The notes under the pieces were generated by a model. The model saw only the letters and a program-made list of their open reading frames with translations, made no database searches and was not told the DNA's origin. From contig NZ_FRCS01000001.1 of assembly GCF_900143005.1 (NCBI RefSeq), positions 1,240,001 through 1,304,000 of the forward strand: DNA of 64,000 bases. Reading direction: 5' to 3'. Shown here piece after piece: positions 8,588-15,894 of this stretch. This DNA comes from Cryptosporangium aurantiacum. Its GTDB lineage: Bacteria > Actinomycetota > Actinomycetes > Mycobacteriales > Cryptosporangiaceae. The position numbers and the translations under genes are program-made. Positions within the stretch are counted from its first letter, which is position 1; each line of letters begins with the position of its first letter.

Positions 8588-9600
8588 GCGCCACGACCGA
8601 AGCGCAGCCCAGTACCAAGACCCTGTCCGTGCTGAACGCGCTGAACGAGGCGCTGGACGAGGCACTGGCCGCCGACGAGCGGGTCTTCCTGCTCGGCGAG
8701 GACCTCGCCGACCCCGCCAGCGGCGTCAGCCATGTCACCAGCGGGCTGTCCACCAAGCACGGGAAGCACCGGGTCCTGGACACGCCGATCTCGGAGGCCG
8801 CGATCGCGGGTGCGGCGATCGGCGCGGCGATCGACGGCCAGCTCCCGGTCGCCGAGATCATGATCATGGACTTCATCGGCATCGCCGTGGACCAGATCGT
8901 GAACCTGGCGGCGAAGGCGCGCTTCACCTCCGCCGGCCGGACGCCGTGCCCGATCACGGTCCGGACCTCCAGCTTCGGCGGCCTGGGCTCGGGCGCCACG
9001 CACTCCCAGTCGCTCGAGGCCTGGTTCATGCACATCCCGGGCATCAAGGTCGTCGTCCCGAGCACGCCCGCGGACGCCAAGGGCCTGCTCAAGGCCGCGA
9101 TCTTCGACCCGGACCCGGTGCTGTTCGTCGAGACGAACATCCTCTACGGCAAGCGCGGCCCGGTCCCGACCGGCGACTACGTCGTCGAGCTCGGCAAGGC
9201 CGACGTCAAGCGGTCCGGTTCGGACGTCACGGTCGTCACCTACGGCCGCGGCGTGTACGACGCGCTGGACGCCGCGAAGGCCCTGGAAGACGAGGGCATC
9301 GACGTCGAGGTGCTGGACCTGCGCACGCTGGTTCCGCTCGACGTGCCCGCGGTGCTGGAGTCGGTGGGCCGCACCGGCCGGGCCGTCGTCGCGCACTACG
9401 CGGTGGAGTTCGCCGGGCCGGGTGCCGAGCTCGCGGCTCGGATCAGCACCGACCTGTTCGGCCAGTTACGGGCGCCGGTGGCCCGCGTCGGGGCACGGTT
9501 CCGGCCGATCCCGGCCGCCAAGGAGCTGGAGACCGCCGTCTACCCCAGTGCCGAGCGCATCGCATCGGCCGTTCGCGCAACCGTGGGATACGCCCGATGA
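8584..9600 (+). CDS. thiamine-diphosphate dehydrogenase E1 beta subunit (acetoin/pyruvate dehydrogenase type)
   Basis: The 338-residue product carries the transketolase pyrimidine-binding domain (LNEALDEALAADERVFLLGE near residue 18, DTPISEAAIAGAAIGAAIDG near 66) and the C-terminal transketolase domain (VLDLRTLVPLD). It pairs with the preceding alpha subunit to form E1. Length and motifs agree with AcoB/PdhB. The start is the GTG at 8584, overlapping the alpha stop by four bases (GTGA), so synthesis of both subunits is coupled. Confidence 0.9.
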   Translation: MSATTEAQPSTKTLSVLNALNEALDEALAADERVFLLGEDLADPASGVSHVTSGLSTKHGKHRVLDTPISEAAIAGAAIGAAIDGQLPVAEIMIMDFIGIAVDQIVNLAAKARFTSAGRTPCPITVRTSSFGGLGSGATHSQSLEAWFMHIPGIKVVVPSTPADAKGLLKAAIFDPDPVLFVETNILYGKRGPVPTGDYVVELGKADVKRSGSDVTVVTYGRGVYDALDAAKALEDEGIDVEVLDLRTLVPLDVPAVLESVGRTGRAVVAHYAVEFAGPGAELAARISTDLFGQLRAPVARVGARFRPIPAAKELETAVYPSAERIASAVRATVGYAR

Positions 9601-9842
9601 CTCAGAAGGTTCCCGTCCAGGTCCCGAAGCTCACGATGGCCACGACGGAGGTGACCTTCCTGGAGTGGCTCGTCGAGGACGGGCAGACCGTCGAGGAGGA
9701 GCAACCGCTGTACGTCGTCGCCACCGACAAGGTGGAGAACGAGGTCGCCGCACCGGCGTCCGGCATCCTCCGGCACGGCACCGCCGAGCCGGAGGAGGTC
9801 TACCCGGTCGGAACCGAGATCGCCACCATCGAGGTCGCGTGA
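9597..9842 (+). CDS. free-standing lipoyl domain protein (81 aa)
   Basis: The whole product is a single lipoyl/biotinyl attachment domain: VPVQVPKLTMATTEVTFLEW at the start and ATDKVENEV with the modifiable Lys near residue 44. In normal complexes this domain is the N-terminus of E2 and is followed by a subunit-binding domain and a catalytic domain in the same polypeptide. Here it ends after 81 residues and is translated separately (ATGA overlap with E1 beta, GTGA overlap with E3). It should carry the acyl group between E1, the separate E2 catalytic protein at 11202 and E3. A biotin carrier is less likely, because the MKM-type motif is absent and the neighbours are dehydrogenase genes. Confidence 0.88.
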   Translation: MTQKVPVQVPKLTMATTEVTFLEWLVEDGQTVEEEQPLYVVATDKVENEVAAPASGILRHGTAEPEEVYPVGTEIATIEVA

Positions 9843-11194
9843 GTTCCTCGGATCTGGTCGTGCTCGGCGGCGGATCCGGGGGCTACGCCGCAGCCCTCCG
9901 CGCCGCCGAGCTGGGTCGGACGGTCACGCTCGTCGAGAAGGACAAGGTCGGGGGCACCTGCCTGCACCGCGGGTGCATCCCGACCAAGGCGCTGCTGCAC
10001 GCCGGTGAGGTCGCGGACGCCACCCGCGGCGCCGCCGGCGTGGGCATCCGTGCCACGTTCGACGGCGTCGACGCGGCCGGCGTCCAGAAATACACGGACG
10101 CGGTGATCGCCAAGAACTGGAAGGGCCTGCAGGGCCTGATCGCCGCTCGCGGCATCACGGTGGTGTCGGGGGAGGGGCTTCTGGTCGCCCCGGACACGGT
10201 GCGGGTCGGCGACGAGGAGTACCGCGGTTCGGCGATCGTGCTCGCCACCGGCTCGTCGCCGGTGGTGCCGCCGGGGATCACCGTGGACGGCCGAGCCGTG
10301 CTCACGTCCGAGGACGCGCTGGCGCTGGACGTCGTGCCCGGTTCGGCGATCGTGCTGGGCGGGGGCGTGATCGGCTGCGAGTTCGCGTCCGCGTGGACGT
10401 CGCTGGGCGCGTCGGTGACGATCGTCGAGGCGTTGCCGCGGCTGCTGCCGAGCGAGGACGAGGCGAGCTCGAAGCTGCTGGAGCGGGCGTTCCGGCGGCG
10501 GAAGATCGGTCTGCGGCTGGGGTCGCGGGCGGCCGAGGTGGAGCGGATCGCTGACGGCGTCCGCGTGACCCTGGACGACGGTTCCACGTTAGAGGCAGAC
10601 CTGCTCCTGGTGGCCGTCGGGCGGCGGGCGAACACTCAAGGCCTGCCGGTCGACATCCGGGACGGCCACGTCGTCGTCGACGAGTACTGCCGTACGTCGG
10701 TGCCCGGGGTGTACGCCGTCGGCGACCTGCTGAACACGCCGCAGCTGGCCCACGCCGGGTTCGCCGAGGGGATCCTGGCCGCGGAACACCTCGCCGGGCT
10801 CGCCGTCGAACCGATCGACTACGCCGGCGTACCACGCGTCACCTACAGCTCGCCGGAGGTCGCGTCGGTCGGGCTGACCGAGGCACAAGCGGTCGACCGG
10901 TACGGCGCGGACGCCGTCCGCACCGTCACCTACGACCTCACTGGGAACGGGCGATCGGCGATCCTCGGCACCCGCGGTGCGGTGAAGCTCGTGGCGACCG
11001 GCGATCGTGTCGTCGGTACCCACCTGGTCGGCGACCGGGTGAGCGAGCTGATCGCGGAGGCCCAGGTGCTGTACGCGCTGCAGCCGTCGGCATCGACGGT
11101 CGCCGGGCTGATCCATCCGCATCCCACGCAGTCCGAGGCCATCGGCGAGGCGCACCTGCTGCTGGCCGGGAAGCCGCTCCACGTTCACGGATAG
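9839..11194 (+). CDS. lpdA: dihydrolipoyl dehydrogenase (E3)
   Basis: The 451-residue flavoprotein has an N-terminal FAD site (LGGGSGGYAAALRAAELG, residues 9-26), the redox-active disulfide CLHRGC (Cys41, Cys46), a second nucleotide site GGGVIGCEF near residue 180 and the C-terminal dimer-interface base HPHPTQSE. It reoxidises dihydrolipoyl groups with NAD+. The GTG start at 9839 overlaps the stop of the lipoyl-domain gene. Its position inside the operon shows it is dedicated to this complex. Confidence 0.93.
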   Translation: MSSSDLVVLGGGSGGYAAALRAAELGRTVTLVEKDKVGGTCLHRGCIPTKALLHAGEVADATRGAAGVGIRATFDGVDAAGVQKYTDAVIAKNWKGLQGLIAARGITVVSGEGLLVAPDTVRVGDEEYRGSAIVLATGSSPVVPPGITVDGRAVLTSEDALALDVVPGSAIVLGGGVIGCEFASAWTSLGASVTIVEALPRLLPSEDEASSKLLERAFRRRKIGLRLGSRAAEVERIADGVRVTLDDGSTLEADLLLVAVGRRANTQGLPVDIRDGHVVVDEYCRTSVPGVYAVGDLLNTPQLAHAGFAEGILAAEHLAGLAVEPIDYAGVPRVTYSSPEVASVGLTEAQAVDRYGADAVRTVTYDLTGNGRSAILGTRGAVKLVATGDRVVGTHLVGDRVSELIAEAQVLYALQPSASTVAGLIHPHPTQSEAIGEAHLLLAGKPLHVHG

Positions 11195-11201
11195 GGTCTT
11201 C

Positions 11202-11936
11202 ATGACACAGGTACAGGCTCCTCATCGGGAGCGGATGACCCGGATGCGCCGGATCATCGCGAGCCGGATGGTCGAGTCGCTGCAGACGTCCGCGCAGCTC
11301 ACGTCCGTGGTCGAAGTGGACGTGAGCGCGGTCGCCGAGCAGCGGCGCAGGCACAAGGACGCGTTCCGGGCGCAGCACGGCGTCGGACTGTCGTATCTGC
11401 CGTACTTCGCGCTGGCGACCGTGCAGGCGCTGGCCGAGCACCCGATCGTCAATGCCTCGGTGATCGCGGAGACCAACGAGATCGAGTACCACCCCGCTGC
11501 ACACCTCGGGATCGCGGTCGACACCGACCGCGGCCTGATGGTGCCGGTGATCCACGACGCCGGGGACCTCGACCTGGCCGGGCTCGCGGTCGCGATCGAC
11601 GACGTGGCGGCCCGGACCAGGGAGAACAAGCTCCGGCCGGACGAGGGCAGCGGCGGCACGTTCACGATCACGAACACCGGGAGCCGGGGCGCGCTGTTCG
11701 ACACCCCGATCATCAACGCGCCGCAGTCCGCGATCCTCGGCACCGGCGCGGTCGTACGCCGCCCGGTCGCGCTGCTCGACGGCGAGGGCGCGGAGTGGGT
11801 GGCGATCCGGTCGATGGTGTACCTGGCGCTCTCCTACGACCACCGGATCGTCGATGGCGCCGACGCCGCGCGGTTCTTGACCGACGTCAGGCGTCGCCTG
11901 GAAGACCCGCAGTGGGCAGACGAGGTGACGCGATGA
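11202..11936 (+). CDS. 2-oxoacid dehydrogenase acyltransferase (E2) catalytic domain without lipoyl or binding domain
   Basis: The 244-residue product begins directly at the catalytic core (RMRRIIASRMVES, residues 14-26) and ends shortly after the active-site motif DHRIVDG (213-219, catalytic His214). The thiol-ester transfer domain is therefore complete, but both the lipoyl domain and the roughly 40-residue peripheral-subunit-binding domain normally found upstream are missing. The lipoyl function is supplied by the separate 81-residue protein. How E1 and E3 are held on the E2 core is unclear. It is preceded by a seven-base gap after E3 and followed by an ATGA overlap. Confidence 0.9.
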   Translation: MTQVQAPHRERMTRMRRIIASRMVESLQTSAQLTSVVEVDVSAVAEQRRRHKDAFRAQHGVGLSYLPYFALATVQALAEHPIVNASVIAETNEIEYHPAAHLGIAVDTDRGLMVPVIHDAGDLDLAGLAVAIDDVAARTRENKLRPDEGSGGTFTITNTGSRGALFDTPIINAPQSAILGTGAVVRRPVALLDGEGAEWVAIRSMVYLALSYDHRIVDGADAARFLTDVRRRLEDPQWADEVTR

Positions 11937-12139
11937 CCGGCTACATCGGCAGTTCGGTGCGGGAGATCGAGGCGACGCCGGACGCGGTGCTGACCGCGGG
12001 CCTGCTGGACCGGCTGAAGGACCTGGACGCGACCCGGATCAACAAGGACGACCAGATCGTGCTCCGGAAAGCGGTGCTCGGGCTGCTCGCGATCGTGGCT
12101 GAGCTGGAGGCCCGGATCGTCGAGCTCGAAGCGCGCTGA
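11933..12139 (+). CDS. small protein (68 aa) with C-terminal coiled coil, in the dehydrogenase operon
   Basis: I do not recognise a family. The product is acidic, with an amphipathic C-terminus (LLAIVAELEARIVELEAR) in which Leu/Ile/Val recur at heptad spacing, suggesting a short coiled coil. The start overlaps the E2 stop (ATGA), and the gene ends exactly where the convergent IclR gene ends. Because the E2 protein lacks a subunit-binding domain, this peptide is a candidate adaptor that tethers subunits, but that is inference from position and shape only. Confidence 0.72.
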   Translation: MTGYIGSSVREIEATPDAVLTAGLLDRLKDLDATRINKDDQIVLRKAVLGLLAIVAELEARIVELEAR

Positions 12140-12865
12140 TCAGAACCTTCCCTGCGCGACCCGGGCGGCCTCCACGCGGATCTCGGCCGCGACCCGATCG
12201 AGTTCGTCGGTGATCCGGGCGCTCGGGCCGGCGACGGCCAGGCACGCCACGACCCGTCCCTGGACGAGGATCGGGCTCGCGGCCGCCGACACGTCCGGCA
12301 CGGTCTCGCCGCGGTTGACCGCGTAACCCTGCTCCCGCACCCGGTCGAGCTCCTCCACGATCAGCGGACGCCGGGCCGCCTCGACGTGCTCGGCGAGGTA
12401 CGCGTCGCGCCGGCGCGGGGAGAAGTGCGCGAGGAAGCACTTGCCGGAGCTGGTCGGGTACAGCGGCCGGCGGCGGTGCAGCGGCGCGGAGTACTTGATC
12501 AGTTGGCCGGACTCGACCATCTCCACATAGACGACCGCGTCGCCCACCAGCCGGCAGAGGATCGCGGTCTCGTCGAGGGACCGCTGGAGGTTCTCCAGCG
12601 CGCGCCGGGCGGACAGCGTGAACTCCGCGCGCGCCGGGCGGACCAGGACGTCCAGCGCCGGCCCCAGCCGGTAGACGCCCGCCTGCTCCTCCAGGTAACC
12701 GGTGGCGACCAGACCCTTCACCAGGCCGTGCACCGAGGACTTCGGCGCGCCCAGCAGCGAGGCCAGCCCGGCGAGCCGGACGCCGTCCCGGCTCTGCCCG
12801 GCCGCCTCGAGGATCGTCGTCACCCGGCTGACCGTCCGGTGTTCGCGCGCCAGGGCGTCCGACAT
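12140..12865 (-). CDS. IclR-family transcriptional regulator
   Basis: The 241-residue product has an N-terminal winged helix (RTVSRVTTILEAAGQS through SLLGAPKSSVHGLVKGLVAT) and a C-terminal IclR effector domain (YPTSSGKCFLAH, EQGYAVNRGE, VACLAVAGPSARI). The ATG at 12865 has a strong GGGAGGAG seven bases upstream. It is divergent from the acyl-CoA synthetase gene, with the shared 146-base region holding a promoter and the GAACGCCAGTTC palindrome. The likely role is control of the synthetase and of the MaoC-type gene at 14589, whose promoter carries the same palindrome. The effector is unknown, probably an aromatic acid or CoA ester. Confidence 0.92.
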   Translation of the reverse strand: MSDALAREHRTVSRVTTILEAAGQSRDGVRLAGLASLLGAPKSSVHGLVKGLVATGYLEEQAGVYRLGPALDVLVRPARAEFTLSARRALENLQRSLDETAILCRLVGDAVVYVEMVESGQLIKYSAPLHRRRPLYPTSSGKCFLAHFSPRRRDAYLAEHVEAARRPLIVEELDRVREQGYAVNRGETVPDVSAAASPILVQGRVVACLAVAGPSARITDELDRVAAEIRVEAARVAQGRF

Positions 12866-12940
12866 CGTTGCTCCTCCCACCACGTCCGTGGCCCCACCGC
12901 GTGTCCGGGACCATTGTGCGCCCCGCGGAATCGCGACCCG

Positions 12941-12969
12941 TTGACAGGCCTTCCGGGGCCTCTTACGTT
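12941..12969 (+). promoter_or_regulatory. sigma70-type promoter of the acyl-CoA synthetase gene
   Basis: TTGACA (12941-12946) is followed after 17 bases by TACGTT (12964-12969), a good vegetative -35/-10 pair for a high-GC actinobacterium. Transcription would start near 12976, directly at the GAACGCCAGTTC palindrome, so a bound regulator would block initiation. Confidence 0.65.
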
Positions 12970-12978
12970 GGCATAAGC

Positions 12979-12990
12979 GAACGCCAGTTC
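12979..12990. promoter_or_regulatory. operator GAACGCCAGTTC upstream of the acyl-CoA synthetase gene
   Basis: The GAAC-N4-GTTC palindrome sits at the predicted transcription start, 21 bases before the ATG. An almost identical palindrome, GAACGTCAGTTC, lies upstream of the convergent MaoC-type gene. The flanking TAAGCGAACG and GATAT-GGACGG blocks are also shared. IclR proteins often bind such paired short palindromes, and the IclR gene is adjacent. Confidence 0.65.
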
Positions 12991-13011
12991 CGATATACGG
13001 ACGGAGCATAG

Positions 13012-14592
13012 ATGTTCCAGTCGTCCTCGGGGTGGGGCAGTGAGGTGGTCGAGAGCACGCTGCACGGCCACCCCTGCCTGATGTACGCCACCCGTCCCCG
13101 GAGCCTGTCCGATGTGCTCGACGCGTCGTTGCGCTGGTCCGACCGGGTGTTCCTGGTCCAGGGCGAGCGTCGGATCACGTTCGCCCAGCACCACCGGGCC
13201 GTGCAGGCGGTAGCGAACCGGCTCCGCGAGTACGGGGTGGGCGAGGGTGACCGGGTCGCGCTGTACGCCGCGAACTCGCACGAGTGGGTCACCACGTTCT
13301 TCGCGACGATCGCGCTGGGCGCCGTGGCCGTGCCGTGCAACGGCTGGTGGGCGGGGGCGGAGCTGGCGCACGCGTGCGGCGTCGTCACGCCGACTGTGGT
13401 CGTCTGCGACGAACGGCGGGCCGAGCGGGTCCCACCGGAGCTGCGCCGGATCGCGCTGACCGACCTGGTGACCGACGACGTCTGGGACGCGCCGGCCGCG
13501 GCCCGCCTGCCGAACCCCGCGGACGAGAACGCGCCCGCGGTCGTGCTGTTCACCGCCGGGACGACCGGCTTTCCGAAGGGTGCGGTCCTCGCCCACCGGT
13601 CCCTGATCGCGAACCTCCAGACGCTGCTCGTGGTCTCCCGCAAGCTGCCGCACGAGATCGCCGACGACGCGCCGGAGAGCGTCACGCTGGTGGGGTTGCC
13701 GCTGTTCCACATCGGGGCGATCCAGCTGATCCTGGTGCCGCTGATGACCGGTGGCCGGGTGGTCTTCCCGGCCGGCCGGTTCGACCCGGAGGAGGTGCTG
13801 CGCCTGATCGACCGGGAAGGCGTCACGATGTTCTCCGGCGTGCCCACGATGGCCGACCGCCTGCTGCGGCACCCGGACGCCGCCGGGCGTGAATATCCGA
13901 CGTTGCGCACCGTGGTTCTGGGTGGTTCGCCGGTCAGCGACGAGCTGCTGGAGCGGGTGTCGACGACGTTCCCGAACAGCCGGCGCCGGGTCGGCCGCAC
14001 CTACGGGCTCACCGAGGCGGGCGGCGTCGTGAGCACCGGCGTCGGCGAGCAGGTCGCCGCGCGTCCGGGCACCTCGGGCCGGCTCGGCCCGGTCGTCGAG
14101 GTCCGGATCTCCGAGCCGGGGGCGGACGGCGAAGGGGAGGTGCTGGTCCGGTCGCCGTCGTCGATGGACGGGTACTGGGGCCTGCCCGGCGACCCGACGC
14201 TCGACGCCGACGGCTGGATCCACACCGGGGACCTCGGCCGGCTGGACGACGACCGGTTCCTCTACATCACCGGCCGCCGCAAGGAGGTCGTGATCCGGGG
14301 CGGCGAGAACGTGTCCGCGGTTCGCGTGGAGACCGTGTTGCACGAGCACCCGGACGTCGCCGAGGTCGCGGTGATCGGGCTGCCCGACCCGGACCTGGGC
14401 GAAATTGTCGCGGCGGCCGTGGTGCCCGCCGCGGGCGCGGAACCCACGGCGGGCGAACTCGAACGCTGGGCACGGGCTTCGCTGGCTCACTTCGCCGTCC
14501 CCAGCCGGTGGTGGATCCGCGCCGAGCCGCTGCCGGTCAACGACGCGGGCAAGGTCGTGAAGGCGCGGCTGGCGCAGGAATGGCCCGATTAA
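13012..14592 (+). CDS. AMP-dependent acyl-CoA synthetase
   Basis: The 526-residue product belongs to the ANL adenylating superfamily. It shows the phosphate loop TAGTTGFPKG (181-190), YGLTE near residue 336, the TGDLG motif near 404, the hinge GRRKEVVIRGGENV and the C-terminal lysine motif NDAGKVVKARL. It activates a carboxylic acid to its CoA thioester through an acyl-adenylate, the usual entry step for fatty, aromatic or terpenoid acids. It is the first gene after a promoter and an IclR-type palindrome, and it converges (tail-to-tail overlap of a few bases) on the MaoC-type gene. Substrate chain type cannot be read from the sequence. Confidence 0.9.
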   Translation: MFQSSSGWGSEVVESTLHGHPCLMYATRPRSLSDVLDASLRWSDRVFLVQGERRITFAQHHRAVQAVANRLREYGVGEGDRVALYAANSHEWVTTFFATIALGAVAVPCNGWWAGAELAHACGVVTPTVVVCDERRAERVPPELRRIALTDLVTDDVWDAPAAARLPNPADENAPAVVLFTAGTTGFPKGAVLAHRSLIANLQTLLVVSRKLPHEIADDAPESVTLVGLPLFHIGAIQLILVPLMTGGRVVFPAGRFDPEEVLRLIDREGVTMFSGVPTMADRLLRHPDAAGREYPTLRTVVLGGSPVSDELLERVSTTFPNSRRRVGRTYGLTEAGGVVSTGVGEQVAARPGTSGRLGPVVEVRISEPGADGEGEVLVRSPSSMDGYWGLPGDPTLDADGWIHTGDLGRLDDDRFLYITGRRKEVVIRGGENVSAVRVETVLHEHPDVAEVAVIGLPDPDLGEIVAAAVVPAAGAEPTAGELERWARASLAHFAVPSRWWIRAEPLPVNDAGKVVKARLAQEWPD

Positions 14593-15713
14593 GCCGCGGG
14601 ACGCCGGGGCAGGACCACCCGGGCCGTGCCGCGCGCGGACTCGTGACCGTCCTGGTTGACCGCGTACAGCGACACCTCGACGGTCCCCGTCGAGGTGTCG
14701 ACCGCGGTCACCCGGCCGTCGCAGGTGACGAGTTCGCCGAGGACGTTGTGCCGCCGCACCTGGACGTCGAGGTACTGCAGGAACCCGTCGTCACCCATCC
14801 AGTCGGTGACGACGTGGCCCATCCACGAGACCCGCTCCGGCCCGTAGTCGTAGGCGCCGGGCACCCCGACGCGGCGGGCCAGGTCCGGGTCCCAGTGGAC
14901 CCGCTCGGGTGGCTCGGGGACGCCCCACTCGTTCGGGATCCCCAGCGCCGGGTGCCGGTCGAACAGGTCGAACGCGTCGCCGTGGGCGCGCACGTAGAGG
15001 CCGCCCCAGCCGAGCAGGTACGCGATCGCGGTCGTCGCGGTGTACGGACCCTTGGTCACCGCGGGCAGGTGCTCGTCGACCGTGACGTCCTCGACGTAGC
15101 GGGGGGTCGCGCCGCGCCGGCGCGCCTCCTCGTCGCGGTAGCGCTGGGCGATGTCCGCGATCTGCTCGGGCGACCACTCGACCCGGATCTCCTCGTACTT
15201 CTTCGCCTCCCGGGCGCTGTCGCGCTCGGTGCGGAAGCAGTAGGAGTGGCCGGTGCAGACCAGTTCGCCGTCCGGGTCGCGGAACGGGACCCGGTAGATC
15301 TGCTGCCAGGATCGTCCGGCGAACCGGCTCGGCCGCTCAATCAGCTCCGCGAGCGTCGCCTCGCCGGTGAGCCGGTCGCCGACCCGCAGCGGCCTGGTGA
15401 AGTCGAACGTGGCGCCGGCGTACATCGCGTGGATGCCCGGCAGCCCGGAGACGTAGCCGCTGAAGACCTTGTCCATGGCGAGCAAGGCGGACGGCGGGGC
15501 GAGCTGCGTTCGCCCGTGCGCCGCGGCGTAGTCGGGGTCCGTCCAGAGCGGATTGCGGTCGCCGATTCCGAACGCGTAGTGCCGGATGGCGTCCGAGGTC
15601 AGCTCGGTGACGTGTGGCCGGTCGCTGCGGACCGGCTTGCCGATCATGTCTCGCAGGTCCTGTACCTGCTGAGCGTTGATCTGGGGAAATTCGCGCGTGG
15701 CTTCGGTCGTCAT
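14589..15713 (-). CDS. double hot-dog MaoC/FAS1-type acyl dehydratase
   Basis: The 374-residue product has two hot-dog halves. The N-terminal half resembles the FAS1-type dehydratase region (AFGIGDRNPLWTDPDYA, then DFTRPLRVGDRLTGEA). The C-terminal half is MaoC-like (MGHVVTDWMGDDGFLQYLD, DVQVRRHNVLGELVTC). Such proteins hydrate enoyl-CoA or dehydrate 3-hydroxyacyl-CoA; actinobacterial homologues act on bulky steroid or branched side-chain CoA esters. It converges on the acyl-CoA synthetase gene and has the matching palindrome upstream, so both probably respond to the same IclR regulator. The canonical MaoC D/H pair is not obvious to me in either half, so the exact chemistry is open. Confidence 0.78.
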   Translation of the reverse strand: MTTEATREFPQINAQQVQDLRDMIGKPVRSDRPHVTELTSDAIRHYAFGIGDRNPLWTDPDYAAAHGRTQLAPPSALLAMDKVFSGYVSGLPGIHAMYAGATFDFTRPLRVGDRLTGEATLAELIERPSRFAGRSWQQIYRVPFRDPDGELVCTGHSYCFRTERDSAREAKKYEEIRVEWSPEQIADIAQRYRDEEARRRGATPRYVEDVTVDEHLPAVTKGPYTATTAIAYLLGWGGLYVRAHGDAFDLFDRHPALGIPNEWGVPEPPERVHWDPDLARRVGVPGAYDYGPERVSWMGHVVTDWMGDDGFLQYLDVQVRRHNVLGELVTCDGRVTAVDTSTGTVEVSLYAVNQDGHESARGTARVVLPRRPAA

Positions 15714-15725
15714 CCTCAGTCCCGT

Positions 15726-15750
15726 CGTTCGCTTATACGAACGTCAGTTC
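15726..15750. promoter_or_regulatory. composite operator: CGTTCG-N6-CGAACG and GAACGTCAGTTC
   Basis: Two overlapping inverted repeats lie 13-37 bases upstream of the MaoC-type gene: CGTTCG-N6-CGAACG (15726-15743) and GAACGTCAGTTC (15739-15750). The latter differs by one base from the palindrome at 12979. On the minus strand the block reads GTATAAGCGAACG, matching GCATAAGCGAACG at 12971, so orientation relative to each gene is conserved. Confidence 0.65.
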
Positions 15751-15837
15751 GCGGATATGGACGGTAGGAGAGCCCGGCTCCGAGTGTCAAGGTCCGATCT
15801 TCGGAATCGGTTCACCTCTCCCGCATCTAGTAAATCC

Positions 15838-15852
15838 TTGCAATGATTGCAA
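15838..15852. promoter_or_regulatory. 15-bp perfect palindrome TTGCAATGATTGCAA
   Basis: This perfect palindrome with a central G lies 43 bases before the ATG of the Rieske oxygenase gene. Together with the preceding AATCC it matches the inverted repeat in the ABC importer promoter (6103-6121). It is a strong candidate operator for the Rieske/monooxygenase operon. The tandem TetR protein encoded just downstream (19111) is one possible ligand. Confidence 0.65.
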
Positions 15853-15894
15853 ATCCAACAGTTGACCGCTCCCCGCACGGGTTGGAGAAACGTC

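Noticed and set aside
12820-14490. Long open frame antisense to the acyl-CoA synthetase gene
   Set aside because: The translation is rich in Arg/Gly/Pro/His with no recognisable motif. It is the expected shadow of a high-GC coding strand, while the plus-strand protein has complete adenylate-forming motifs.
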